The notes under the pieces: model-generated
Databases searched by the model: none
The model's input: the letters and a program-made list of their open reading frames with translations, nothing else
Told to the model about the DNA's origin: nothing
Position numbers and translations under genes: made by a program
Shown here: positions 33,904 through 42,536 of the stretch, in pieces
Position numbering within the stretch: the stretch's first letter is position 1
Layout of the letters: every line of letters starts with the position of its first letter
Assembly: GCF_033843645.1 (NCBI RefSeq)
Contig: NZ_JAWXVZ010000010.1
Span: forward strand, 62,001-126,000
Reading direction: 5' to 3'
Length of the DNA: 64,000 nucleotides
DNA from: Pseudovibrio zosterae
GTDB taxonomy: Bacteria > Pseudomonadota > Alphaproteobacteria > Rhizobiales > Stappiaceae

Positions 33904-34929
33904 CTAGAGCGCCGCATCAACCCGCGTAGCTACGTCCTCTGGAACCCAACCTGTCCATAGTTCTTTGTTCTTGCGAAGAAAATCAGCTGCTGCATCGTCA
34001 GATGAACCGCCCGTTTCCTGCATGTATGCAAGTGCTTCAGAAACAATTGCGCTGTTCGTATCGTACGCAGTCAGGAACGCGCTCAGCTTCGGCGCAGCCT
34101 CGTTGAACTCCGTGTTCACGAAGATGTGGGCAGCAGACATCGGATATTCCGTCGCCTCAGTCACCTGAGACGGGTCGCTCTCTTCTGTCACGCTCTGCCA
34201 AATGGCCTCGTCAAAAGCTGGCTCTTCCAGCGCAACCACTTGATCGCCAACCTTGCCCATGACCCATGTCGGGCCCCAGTAGTAAAACAGGATCGGCTTT
34301 TCGCGCAGAATGTTGGATTCAATGGCGGAGGCCAAGGCCGCGCCTGTACCACTGCGGAAGTTTACAAAATCATCCGTCAGCCCATAGGCATGCAGCTTCT
34401 TGGTATTGAACACCTCACAAACCCAGCCTGCAATGCAGTTATAGAACCGGCCTTTGCCAGGCTCTTCTGGGTCCGTAAACACCTCTTTGTACTTGGGCAG
34501 GTCGTAGACGGACTTCAGTCCCTTGGCTGGAGCATCTTCGCCTTCAACCAGATATTTTGGCACATACCACGCCTGTGTCGCATCCGGGAAGTTTACGCCA
34601 AGATCAACAAACGCGTTCGCGTCCAGCCCCTTCTGCAGCGCATCAGAAACGTTGGTTGGCCAGATTTCCATGTGTACGTCAACATCGCCGCGAGCCAACC
34701 CGTTAATCAACGGAATGTTTGAACCCGGAATGATGTCGGTCTCACACCCGTATCCATTTTCCAGGATGAAGCTGGCAACCGAATTGTGAAAAGCGCTGGA
34801 GTCCCAATCAAGCCCAGCAAATACAACCGGGCGATCAATCTCACAAACTGGCTCCGCGGCAACTGCAATCGATCCACTGACCGGCACAGCAAAAGCTAAG
34901 GCGGCAATCGCAACATTGAATTTTCGCAA
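33904..34929 (-). CDS. Glycine-betaine-type ABC transporter substrate-binding protein, paralogue 3
   Basis: A 341-residue ProX-type binding protein, first in order of transcription. Signal peptide RKFNVAIAALAFAVPVSGSIAVAAE, then CEIDRPVVFAGLDWDSSAFHNS, GYGCETDIIPGSNIP, FYNCIAGWVCEVFNTKKLHAYG and ILFYYWGPTWVMGKVG. The TTG at 34929 has GGGAGAG six bases upstream and begins the signal peptide directly; an ATG at 34944 is a close alternative and would add MGEYL. A stem-loop 21 bp after the stop separates it from paralogue 2 by 250 bp. A TTGACA promoter with a dyad lies at 35079-35116. Confidence 0.9.
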   Translation of the reverse strand: MRKFNVAIAALAFAVPVSGSIAVAAEPVCEIDRPVVFAGLDWDSSAFHNSVASFILENGYGCETDIIPGSNIPLINGLARGDVDVHMEIWPTNVSDALQKGLDANAFVDLGVNFPDATQAWYVPKYLVEGEDAPAKGLKSVYDLPKYKEVFTDPEEPGKGRFYNCIAGWVCEVFNTKKLHAYGLTDDFVNFRSGTGAALASAIESNILREKPILFYYWGPTWVMGKVGDQVVALEEPAFDEAIWQSVTEESDPSQVTEATEYPMSAAHIFVNTEFNEAAPKLSAFLTAYDTNSAIVSEALAYMQETGGSSDDAAADFLRKNKELWTGWVPEDVATRVDAAL

Positions 34930-35366
34930 GAGATACTCTCCCATAAACGGGGATGCAAGGATACCGGCGTTTCCAAATAGTGTGCCGGTATTAGCTACAC
35001 AGACTGAGCCAACGCCCACGACAAATTGCATCGGACAAATAGACCTTTTGCGGCCGAGTTCACCCAACGACGGCCGAGAGCATAGTTTATGTTATCGATA
35101 TGTCAAGGTATAACATCAGAGCAACATGAAGGACCTCAGCCCAGGCCAGTTAATACATTGCTACTACACCCCACATCACTACGATATACTGCAATAGAAT
35201 TGGAAATACTGATTTAAGATGCCTTTAAACGAAACCTTCAAGTCATCGCATCGTAAACCGCACCACAACATCTAGCTTTAGTTGACGGCAGACAGCCTTC
35301 TTCCCCCAACCACGGAGGTGTATCTAAGGCACGCGGTTTCCCTTAGAAGGGCCTCGTAGTAAAATC
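34930..35366. other. Intergenic region upstream of paralogue 3
   Basis: A 437-bp region between the paralogue 3 start and the ccr stop. It includes a leader dyad TACCGGC/GCCGGTA (about 34961-34991), the paralogue 3 promoter with its dyad (35079-35116), two CGGCCGAG direct repeats (35051-35058, 35071-35078), and a small CCCTT/AAGGG hairpin after ccr. No gene is evident. Confidence 0.6.
35051..35116 (-). promoter_or_regulatory. Promoter and operator-like dyad of binding-protein paralogue 3
   Basis: Minus strand TTGACA (35106-35101), 16-bp spacer, TATGCT (35084-35079). The -35 lies between the arms of a perfect dyad ATGTTAT (35089-35095) and ATAACAT (35110-35116). Just downstream are two direct repeats of CGGCCGAG, 20 bp apart. 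The layout suggests control by a dimeric regulator. Confidence 0.55.
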
Positions 35367-36656
35367 TTAGTCGGCGATCGCATCTTCAAATGTGCGCAGA
35401 CCCGGGCGAGGAGAGTTTACCAACACGGCCATGTTGCCCGGCATGTGCTGGTTCTTCCACATTTTGGTGTGCGCCTTGGGAATATCTTCCCAACTGAAAA
35501 CTTCACTCATGCAGGGGTCTATGCGCCGGTCGATCACAAACTGGTTCGCCTCGCTGGCTTGCTTGAGGTGAGCAAAGTGCGAGCCTTGAATGCGCTTTTG
35601 GCGCATCCAGACATATCTGGCGTCGAAGGTGAGGTTGAAACCAGTGGTGCCGGCGCAAAACACCACCATGCCGCCCCGCTTGACCACCATTGTAGATACT
35701 GGAAATGTCATCTCGCCGGGGTGTTCAAAGACCAGGTCTACGTCGTTGCCTTTGCCGGTTACAGCCCAGATGGCTTTGCCAAAACGGCGGGCTTCGCTCT
35801 GCCAGTTTTCAAAGTCCTCAGAGTTCACCGTTGGCAAACGCCCCCAGCAATCAAAGTTCTTTCGGTTGATCACCGCACGGGCCCCAAGCGACATGACGTA
35901 GTCGCGCTTGTCTTCGTCAGAAATGATGCCGATGGGATTTGCGCCCGCAGCAGCCGCAAGCTGAACACCGAACACACCAAGACCGCCTGAAGCACCCCAA
36001 ATGAGTACATTCTGCCCCGGCTTCAGAATATGCGGCGCATGGCCGAACAACATCCGATAGGCCGTCGCAAGTGTGAGTGTGTAGCAAGCAGATTCCTCCC
36101 AGGTCAGGTGACGCGGTCGATCCATAAGCTGCTGAGCCTGCACCCGCGTGAACTGCGCAAACGAACCATCCGGTGTCTCATACCCCCAAATCCGCTGACT
36201 GGCGGAAAACATGGGATCGCCTCCATTGCAATCCTCATCATCGCCATCATCCTGATTGCAGTGCACGACCACTTCATCGCCCACTTTCCAGCGGCGCACC
36301 TTGGAGCCAACAGCCCAGACAATGCCTGCTGCATCCGATCCGGCCACATGGTAAGGCATCTGATGGCCGTCCAACGGCGACATGGGTTCACCCAGCGAAG
36401 CCCAGATACCGTTGTAGTTGACGCCAGCCGCCATCACGAGAACAAGCACTTCATGGCTGTCCAGTTTCCATGTAGGGATCACCTCTTTCACCATGGCGTC
36501 TTCAGGCGCACCATGCCGCTCCTTGCGGATGGTCCAGGCGTACATGTTCTTGGGAACGTGGCCGAGAGGCGGTATCTCACCAATCTCATAGAGGTCTTTG
36601 AGTTCCCCTGCAGCCTCATCAAGGCTCGCAGGATCGACATTCGCAATTGAACTCAT
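35367..36656 (-). CDS. ccr: Crotonyl-CoA carboxylase/reductase
   Basis: A 429-residue MDR-family enzyme that reduces and carboxylates crotonyl-CoA to ethylmalonyl-CoA with NADPH and CO2, the signature step of the ethylmalonyl-CoA pathway for acetyl-CoA assimilation. It shows the Ccr-specific stretches MYAWTIRKERHG.P..AM..EVIPTW, AAGVNYNGIWASLGEP, HCNQDDGDDEDCNGGDPMFS, IWGYETPDGSFAQFT and the cofactor motif WGASGGLGVFGVQLAAAAGA. Together with the mutase gene at 38045 it shows that this pathway is present. It is transcribed alone, away from the Rrf2-AhpD pair. Confidence 0.96.
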   Translation of the reverse strand: MSSIANVDPASLDEAAGELKDLYEIGEIPPLGHVPKNMYAWTIRKERHGAPEDAMVKEVIPTWKLDSHEVLVLVMAAGVNYNGIWASLGEPMSPLDGHQMPYHVAGSDAAGIVWAVGSKVRRWKVGDEVVVHCNQDDGDDEDCNGGDPMFSASQRIWGYETPDGSFAQFTRVQAQQLMDRPRHLTWEESACYTLTLATAYRMLFGHAPHILKPGQNVLIWGASGGLGVFGVQLAAAAGANPIGIISDEDKRDYVMSLGARAVINRKNFDCWGRLPTVNSEDFENWQSEARRFGKAIWAVTGKGNDVDLVFEHPGEMTFPVSTMVVKRGGMVVFCAGTTGFNLTFDARYVWMRQKRIQGSHFAHLKQASEANQFVIDRRIDPCMSEVFSWEDIPKAHTKMWKNQHMPGNMAVLVNSPRPGLRTFEDAIAD

Positions 36657-36908
36657 GGTTTCCTCCTCACTCGCTACATGCGTCCAGAGATGGATCCGCG
36701 CATGAACACCCTACGCCAGCCATATTGCGACGCAATATTCATTTTTTGAGGACGAGGGCATAATCAGAGTATCGGACCGGAGGAGAGCCCGTGCCTATGA
36801 TACTATTGCTTAGGTTCGCTAGTCAGTTTGCAGCATGCTGCACCACGATAACGCGGCGCAGCACACCTTTTCGCTCGAAGAAGCCCACGTGGGGCAGCCT
36901 CAATCTTC

Positions 36909-37370
36909 TCAGTTGGTCGGGTCTACTGGATGCGGAACGCGGAATGCAATCGCAATACGGTTCCAGACATTGATCGTGCCGATGGCGACGGTCAGTTTTG
37001 TGATTTCGTCCTCTGAGAAGAAAGGCTTCAACATCTCATAGTGCGCGTCCGGCGCACCACTCTCTGAAACGGTGGTAAGCGACTCTGTCCACGCAAGAAC
37101 AGCGCGCTCCCGTTCGTCATAAAGAGGAGATTCTTGCCAAGCCGAGATGAGCGCGATCCACTGCTCTCCAAGCCCATCTTTACGCGCTTCCTTCACATGC
37201 ATATCAATGCAGAACGCGCATCCATTGATTTGAGAAGCTCGAATTTTCAAGAGATGGAGAAGACGAGGATCAAGGCCAGCCTCTTTGGAGACAAACTGCT
37301 CCAAAGCCCAAACGGCCTTAAATGAATCTGGAGAAGCCTTCATGTAGTCAATCCGGGGTTCCATCGGCAT
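36909..37370 (-). CDS. AhpD-like carboxymuconolactone decarboxylase family protein
   Basis: A 153-residue all-helical CMD-family protein. The AhpD-type redox motif is complete: CAFCIDMH at 51-58 with Cys51, Cys54 and His58, preceded by the conserved IR.SQINGC. The family acts as a peroxidase or alkyl-hydroperoxide adaptor; this branch often has peroxidase activity. It lies 23 bp after an Rrf2 regulator gene on the same strand, so it is probably the regulator's target within a shared operon. The substrate is unknown. Confidence 0.86.
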   Translation of the reverse strand: MPMEPRIDYMKASPDSFKAVWALEQFVSKEAGLDPRLLHLLKIRASQINGCAFCIDMHVKEARKDGLGEQWIALISAWQESPLYDERERAVLAWTESLTTVSESGAPDAHYEMLKPFFSEDEITKLTVAIGTINVWNRIAIAFRVPHPVDPTN

Positions 37371-37393
37371 TCCTTTTCTTCCTCATTGGATTG

Positions 37394-37891
37394 TTAAGAC
37401 TGGGTGCGAACATTCGCATCCAGAAAAGCGCAGCTTCGGGCAGCCAACGAGCCATCATCGTCTTTGGTCACTTGTGCCAGAAGGTCCGCAATCGTCACTT
37501 GTCTCAACTCGGCGCGATATGCCCTCTCAGCACGCAACATGGCGGCATTGATCTGGCACGGCGCAGAATAATACTTCTCAGGCAGAGGGTTGGGGCCGTT
37601 TCGCCGAATTTCCTTGCAGCGAAACGCTGGCTCTGGACCTTCAACCGCAAGAACAACATCCAACAGGGATATCTCTTTCGGGGTTTTGGCGAGGTGATAC
37701 CCCCCTTTGGGCCCCGGAACTGTTGCAACAATCCCGGCTCGAGACAGAGCCTGTAGGTGCTTCAAGAGATAGCTGGGAGAGATACCGTGAAACTCTGCCA
37801 AGGCGGCAGCAGAAAGCACCTGTCCTTTCCCCAGCCCCGCGAGCATCGCAACGGAATGGATGGCCTGCTCAACACCGTCCCCAAACTTCAT
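37394..37891 (-). CDS. Rrf2 family transcriptional regulator
   Basis: A 165-residue Rrf2-type regulator. The winged helix is visible as SAAALAEFHGISPSYLLKHLQALSRAGIVATVPGPKGGYHLAKTPKEISLLDVVLAVEG. Cys92 (FRCKEIRRNG) and Cys112 (YYSAPCQI) follow in the region where IscR/NsrR-like members bind an Fe-S cluster; a third cysteine lies near the C-terminus (RSCAFL). A redox or NO sensing role is therefore plausible. Start ATG at 37891; a TTG two codons upstream is unlikely. It precedes the AhpD-like gene and is divergent from ecm, 153 bp apart. Confidence 0.88.
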   Translation of the reverse strand: MKFGDGVEQAIHSVAMLAGLGKGQVLSAAALAEFHGISPSYLLKHLQALSRAGIVATVPGPKGGYHLAKTPKEISLLDVVLAVEGPEPAFRCKEIRRNGPNPLPEKYYSAPCQINAAMLRAERAYRAELRQVTIADLLAQVTKDDDGSLAARSCAFLDANVRTQS

Positions 37892-38044
37892 GTTCAACCC
37901 CTCTGCAATTCATGGATATTTTTTATCCGTGATTCGATATTTATTCAAGCTAAAAAGTGGACCGCAGAAACTTGCGCCTTTTGGGCAGATCCAATCTGTC
38001 GAAAAATGACGCTACACTGGTGCAAGTGAACGGAGGAAAGATCA

Positions 38045-40033
38045 ATGACGCCAGCTAGCGAAACCACTCGGTCGAAAGACAGGCCCTGGATGTTTCGCAC
38101 CTACGCCGGTCACTCCACTGCAAAGGAGAGCAACGCTCTTTACCGGCGCAACCTGGCAAAGGGACAAACAGGTCTTTCCATCGCCTTCGACCTGCCCACC
38201 CAACTCGGTTATGACCCTGATGATCCACGCGCCGCTGGTGAAGTTGGCAAGGTAGGTGTGCCCGTAGCCCACTTGGGAGACATGCGGGCCCTGTTCGACG
38301 CCATTCCCCTTGACCAGATGAACACCTCCATGACCATCAACGCCACCGCGCCTTGGCTGCTGGCACTTTACGTGGCCTTGGCAGATGAGCAGGGCGTTGC
38401 CCGAGATGCCCTGAGTGGCACGACGCAAAACGACATCATCAAGGAGTACCTCTCCAGAGGAACTTATGTGTACCCGCCTGCGCCGTCACTGCGGCTCACC
38501 ACCGATGTGATCTCGTGGACCTACGCAAACATGCCAAAATGGAACCCCATGAATGTGTGTTCCTATCATCTGCAGGAAGCAGGCGCGACACCCGTTCAGG
38601 AGCTTTCCTTCGCACTGGCAACCGCAATAGCGGTGCTCGATCACCTCAAGGCGTCCGGGACTGTCCCTGAAGCAGAATTTCCGATGGTGGTGGGCCGCAT
38701 GTCGTTTTTTGTAAACGCTGGCATGCGCTTCATCACTGAGATGTGCAAGATGCGCGCCTTTACCGAACTTTGGGATGAAATTTGCCTGACGCGCTATGGC
38801 GTGAACGAGGAAAAGTACCGCCGTTTCCGCTATGGCGTTCAGGTCAACTCGCTGGGCCTGACTGAGCAGCAACCAGAAAACAACGTCTACCGCATCCTTA
38901 TCGAGATGATGGCTGTTGTACTCTCGAAAAATGCGCGCGCCCGTGCAGTGCAGCTACCCGCATGGAATGAAGCTCTTGGCTTGCCACGCGCTTTCGATCA
39001 GCAATGGTCGCTTCGGATGCAGCAAATCATGGCCTATGAAACCGACCTTCTGGAATACGCCGACATTTTTGATGGCTCCACCGAGATTACGAGAAAAGTT
39101 GAGGCACTCAAGTCAGAGGCGCGCGAAGAACTTCAACGCATTGAAGAGATGGGCGGCGCGGTAAAGGCAATTGAGACAGCCTACATGAAGCGACAGCTGG
39201 TGGAGGCAAATGGCGCCAGAGTAGAACAGATCGAGAGCGGCGATCAGGTCGTTGTTGGCGTAAACCAGTGGACCGAAACCGAGCCCTCTCCGCTTACAGT
39301 CAACAACAGCGAAAACATCCTCAGCGTCTCTCGGGAGGTTGAAGCAGAAGCCATCGCAAACCTTCAAGCATGGCGTGCCACACGCGACGAGCGAAGGGTG
39401 CAAGAAACACTCGCCGCGCTAAAAACAGCAGCTTCACGCGGTCAAAACATCATGCCCCCGTCCATTGACTGTGCCAAGGCTGGCGTCACAACAGGGGAAT
39501 GGGGCTTTGCTCTGCGCAGTGTCTTCGGAGAGTATCGTGCTCCCACGGGGGTTAGCACTGCAATGCGCAACGACACCAGCGGGCTTGAGGGGATCAAGGC
39601 GCGGGTCGATGCGCTATCCATGAAATTGGGGCGCAGAGTTAAAATACTTGTTGGGAAGCCAGGGCTCGATGGCCATTCTAACGGCGCGGAGCAGATCGCC
39701 GCGCGGGCGCGCGACTGCGGCATGTCGGTCGTCTACGAAGGGATTCGCCTGACACCTGCACAGATTGCCGAAGCCGCAGAAAAAGAACGGGTGGATGTCA
39801 TCGGACTGTCTGTGCTCTCCGGCTCTCACGGAGCGCTCATGGACGGAATACTTGCAGCGCTGCTAGACCGGAACCTTAAGGATGTACCTATCATTCTAGG
39901 CGGCATCATCCCGCCAGAAGACGCAGCAGCACTCAAAAAGAAGGGTGTTGAGGCGGTCTACACGCCAAAGGACTTTCACATTACGAAAATCATATCCGAC
40001 ATTGTTGCTCTCATAGAACGCAAACAAGGCTGA
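38045..40033 (+). CDS. ecm: Ethylmalonyl-CoA mutase (B12-dependent)
   Basis: A 662-residue acyl-CoA mutase. It opens RPWMFRTYAGHSTAKESNALYRRNLAKGQTGLSIAFDLPTQLGYDPD, the N-terminal TIM barrel of the methylmalonyl-CoA mutase family, and ends with a cobalamin domain having GLDGHSNG (His544 as the lower axial ligand), IGLSVLSGSHGALMDGIL and VPIILGGIIP. The stretch DGHSNGAEQIA and a length near 660 residues point to ethylmalonyl-CoA rather than methylmalonyl-CoA as the substrate, although both rearrangements are chemically alike. With ccr it forms part of the ethylmalonyl-CoA pathway. GGAGG lies before the ATG. Confidence 0.93.
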   Translation: MTPASETTRSKDRPWMFRTYAGHSTAKESNALYRRNLAKGQTGLSIAFDLPTQLGYDPDDPRAAGEVGKVGVPVAHLGDMRALFDAIPLDQMNTSMTINATAPWLLALYVALADEQGVARDALSGTTQNDIIKEYLSRGTYVYPPAPSLRLTTDVISWTYANMPKWNPMNVCSYHLQEAGATPVQELSFALATAIAVLDHLKASGTVPEAEFPMVVGRMSFFVNAGMRFITEMCKMRAFTELWDEICLTRYGVNEEKYRRFRYGVQVNSLGLTEQQPENNVYRILIEMMAVVLSKNARARAVQLPAWNEALGLPRAFDQQWSLRMQQIMAYETDLLEYADIFDGSTEITRKVEALKSEAREELQRIEEMGGAVKAIETAYMKRQLVEANGARVEQIESGDQVVVGVNQWTETEPSPLTVNNSENILSVSREVEAEAIANLQAWRATRDERRVQETLAALKTAASRGQNIMPPSIDCAKAGVTTGEWGFALRSVFGEYRAPTGVSTAMRNDTSGLEGIKARVDALSMKLGRRVKILVGKPGLDGHSNGAEQIAARARDCGMSVVYEGIRLTPAQIAEAAEKERVDVIGLSVLSGSHGALMDGILAALLDRNLKDVPIILGGIIPPEDAAALKKKGVEAVYTPKDFHITKIISDIVALIERKQG

Positions 40034-40042
40034 GCATCACAC

Positions 40043-40468
40043 CTACCAATGCCGGTAGTAATAGCGCCGCTTGTAATACCTTTTACGCCATGGATTGTGG
40101 CGCCGGTAATAAAGCGGCGTTCCGAACCCGAACTGATAGCTGTAATAGGGCGTCACAGGCACGGGCTGCACATAGATGCGAGGCTGTACATAGGTGCGCG
40201 GCAAGGGTCCGGATTTCAGATAGCGACCATACACCCAACCGCGGACTCCCCGAAAAGACACATCACACCACCTACTGCGCAAACAGCGGTGCACGACAGC
40301 CACACCGGTCTGAGGTACTTGCAACAGGATTGGAAACTGCGTGCCGGGTCCAGTACGCATGTTGACGCGCGTGGTGGCATAGGCGGTCCAGGAAGCATAG
40401 GCCGACACCTGCGCAAACATAATCATCCCGACAATCAAGCCAGAGGCGAGCAACAGAATGCGTTTCAT
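40043..40468 (-). CDS. Exported bacterial SH3-domain protein
   Basis: A 141-residue protein with a signal peptide (MKRILLLASGLIVGMIMFAQVSAYA) and one SH3b domain (TTRVNMRTGPGTQFPILLQVPQTGVAVVHRC, WCDVSFRGVRGWVYGRYLKSG). The tail is proline-, tyrosine- and arginine-rich (TYVQPRIYVQPVPVTPYYSYQF..RRHNPWRKRYYKRRYYYRHW), which suggests binding to cell-wall or anionic polymer. Two cysteines flank the domain core. The ATG at 40468 has GGAG seven bases upstream. It converges with ecm and lies 53 bp downstream of another small exported protein on the same strand. Confidence 0.85.
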   Translation of the reverse strand: MKRILLLASGLIVGMIMFAQVSAYASWTAYATTRVNMRTGPGTQFPILLQVPQTGVAVVHRCLRSRWCDVSFRGVRGWVYGRYLKSGPLPRTYVQPRIYVQPVPVTPYYSYQFGFGTPLYYRRHNPWRKRYYKRRYYYRHW

Positions 40469-40521
40469 GAGCCATCTCCATGTCTCATGCCCGAACGGTT
40501 GAACTGCACCCCGGTTCAAAG

Positions 40522-40896
40522 CTACTTGATGTTGCCCGCCCCCTCCCGATCGGCATTAGGAGAGTTTGGGTCAGCGCGATTGCCAAACGGAATGACAAGC
40601 GGAGTTCCATCATTCTTTGGCTTGGGAATGCCCACCACCTCAGGCGGCTTTCGGTTGGGAACAGTCGCATCAGGATAGGCACCAACAGGTCGGTCGCTGG
40701 CCGGTCCCAGCGCCTCGGGATAGGCGCCCAACGGCGCATTAAAGCTCGAGGACCCACCAGAACCGTAACTGGGCGTGAACCCGCCGCCTGCGGGCCCAAC
40801 CGGTGAGCTTGGCATCTGTGCCCAACTGGCTGAGGCCAGCACGCTCAGAGCAAACGAGATGCTTAAAACTCTTGAAACTCCCAATGGTTTGGGCAT
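40522..40896 (-). CDS. Small exported proline/glycine-rich protein, unknown function
   Basis: A 124-residue protein with a signal peptide (cleavage after SASWA, about residue 26) and a mature part rich in Gly, Pro, Ser and Asn that contains a repeated (P)xGAYP(E/D)A element (LGAYPEALGP and VGAYPDATVP). No folded domain is recognisable and the mature chain is probably disordered. It precedes the SH3-domain gene on the same strand, so both may act in the envelope. Function unknown. Confidence 0.65.
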   Translation of the reverse strand: MPKPLGVSRVLSISFALSVLASASWAQMPSSPVGPAGGGFTPSYGSGGSSSFNAPLGAYPEALGPASDRPVGAYPDATVPNRKPPEVVGIPKPKNDGTPLVIPFGNRADPNSPNADREGAGNIK

Positions 40897-41069
40897 CGTC
40901 CCCTCCTAGGGATCTTATTGTTTAGACCAAGTGTATCGAAGACCCCATTTTTTCGCTAGTAAAACACTTGTGCATTGGGTTAACAGCTCATTGAGCCCGC
41001 GCGACAGCATATCCATATGCGGGGCTCAAACGTCCGTCCCTTCAGAACCACCGGAACGCCAAGCCCGCC

Positions 41070-41873
41070 ATGAGCAACAGACTGAAAATCGTCACCTGGA
41101 ACATCAACTCGGTGCGCCTACGCCTGCCAATCGTTGAGAAAATGCTGCTGGACCACGCACCGGATGTGTTGTGCCTTCAGGAAACCAAATGTCCAGATGG
41201 CAGCTTCCCGTCTGCCGCACTGGAGAAACTGGGCTACCGTCACATCGAGTTTCATGGCCAAAAGGGCTACCACGGCGTAGCCTTGATTTCCCGCGTTCCT
41301 CTCGAAAACGTGGAGCGTCGAGAGTTCTGTGGCATGGGCGATACCCGCCACATTGCGGCTGACATCGCGTTCAACGGCAGCTCATTCCGCCTGCACAATT
41401 TTTATGTACCAGCGGGCGGCGACATTCCAGATCCCGAACTGAACAACAAGTTTGCGCACAAGCTCAAGTTCCTGGATGAAATGGAAAGCTGGTTCTCCAC
41501 CTTTGAAGGTGAATCCATTGTAGTTGGAGACCTCAACATCGCGCCCTATGAGACAGACGTCTGGTCTCACAAGCAACTGCTGAAAGTGGTGTCCCACACC
41601 CCACTGGAGTGTGAACGGCTCGAAGCGGTTCGTAACGCTGGCAAATATGTAGACACCATGCGCAAGCACATACCGATGGAAGAAAAGGTCTACACGTGGT
41701 GGAGCTACCGCGCCAAGGATTGGTCCAAGGCCGACAAGGGGCGCCGTCTGGACCATGTATGGATGACGGCAGGCACCGCGAACCACACCAAGGATGTCAC
41801 CGTTATGCGTGACGCGCGCGGCTGGGAAAAACCATCGGATCACGCACCGGTGGTTGCCGTTCTCGAAGCTTGA
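41070..41873 (+). CDS. xth: Exodeoxyribonuclease III
   Basis: A 267-residue EEP-family nuclease (AP endonuclease, 3'-phosphatase) of base excision repair. Visible active-site segments are TWNINSVRLR (Asn), CLQETK (Glu), GYHGVALISR, VVGDLNIAPYETDV (Asp and Asn), YTWWSYR and the C-terminal RRLDHVWMT and KPSDHAPVVAVLEA with the catalytic Asp and His. The length matches E. coli XthA. It is followed 9 bp later by a terminator, so it is monocistronic. Confidence 0.95.
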   Translation: MSNRLKIVTWNINSVRLRLPIVEKMLLDHAPDVLCLQETKCPDGSFPSAALEKLGYRHIEFHGQKGYHGVALISRVPLENVERREFCGMGDTRHIAADIAFNGSSFRLHNFYVPAGGDIPDPELNNKFAHKLKFLDEMESWFSTFEGESIVVGDLNIAPYETDVWSHKQLLKVVSHTPLECERLEAVRNAGKYVDTMRKHIPMEEKVYTWWSYRAKDWSKADKGRRLDHVWMTAGTANHTKDVTVMRDARGWEKPSDHAPVVAVLEA

Positions 41874-41881
41874 GTTTTATT

Positions 41882-41912
41882 GAAGGCCCGGCAAACCTCC
41901 GGGCCTTTCATT
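41882..41912 (+). terminator. Terminator of xth
   Basis: A stem of AAGGCCCGG and CCGGGCCTT (arms about 41882-41891 and 41899-41908) with loop CAAACCT, followed by TTTCATTT. Confidence 0.88.
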
Positions 41913-41954
41913 TGCCTGCCACTCTTGATCCCCATGGGCGCTTGGGGGTAAAGG

Positions 41955-42536
41955 ATGCCCAAGGAACAACCAAAAAGAACGAGACGCATGCGCGGCTACT
42001 TTGCAGTGGGCTCTGAAGGCCTGTCTAAAACCATGAACCTCGGCACCTTGATGCGCACCGCTCATGCATTCGGCGCCAGTTACTTTTTCTCCGTTGATGC
42101 GGATCCGCGACTTGGTAAGGCCATGAAAGCCGACACCTCCAAAAGCCCGGACCACCTGCCCTACTTTGCATGGTCATCACCGGAAGAAATGATGTTTCCG
42201 CGTGGCTGCAAACTGGTTGGTGTGGAGCTGACTGACGACGCAGTAGATTTGCCCAGTTTCGGTCACCCACTGCAGGCGGCCTACATTTTGGGGCCTGAGC
42301 GTGGTTCTCTGTCGCCGCAGATGCAAGAACGCTGCGACTTCATGGTGAAAATCCCAACTAAGTTTTGCGTTAACATCGGCATCGCGGCTGGCATCGTGCT
42401 TTATGACCGCTTCAAGGTTCATGGCAAGTATGCGGAGCGCTCGCTTACCGCAGGTGCCCCCAAGGACCCCATGCTTGAGCATGTTCACGGCGCTCCCTTG
42501 TTTCGCACCGGGCGAAAAGTGCCGGGAACCAGCTGA
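41955..42536 (+). CDS. TrmH/SpoU-type RNA methyltransferase
   Basis: A 193-residue SPOUT-fold methyltransferase with the family motifs 1-3: NLGTLMRTAHAFGASYFF, AYILGPERGSLSPQM, and IPTKFCVNIGIAAGIVLYDR, the trefoil-knot SAM site. It lacks the N-terminal L30e-like domain of RlmB. Related enzymes methylate 2'-O of tRNA or rRNA, but the target is not apparent here. A basic head (PKEQPKRTRRMRG) precedes the domain. GGGGGTAAAGG stands before the ATG. Confidence 0.88.
   Translation: MPKEQPKRTRRMRGYFAVGSEGLSKTMNLGTLMRTAHAFGASYFFSVDADPRLGKAMKADTSKSPDHLPYFAWSSPEEMMFPRGCKLVGVELTDDAVDLPSFGHPLQAAYILGPERGSLSPQMQERCDFMVKIPTKFCVNIGIAAGIVLYDRFKVHGKYAERSLTAGAPKDPMLEHVHGAPLFRTGRKVPGTS

Noticed and set aside
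40469..40530. Possible tRNA fragment between the SH3 and proline-rich protein genes
   Set aside because: A GGTTCAA-like stretch recalls a T-loop, but no acceptor or anticodon arm can be formed.
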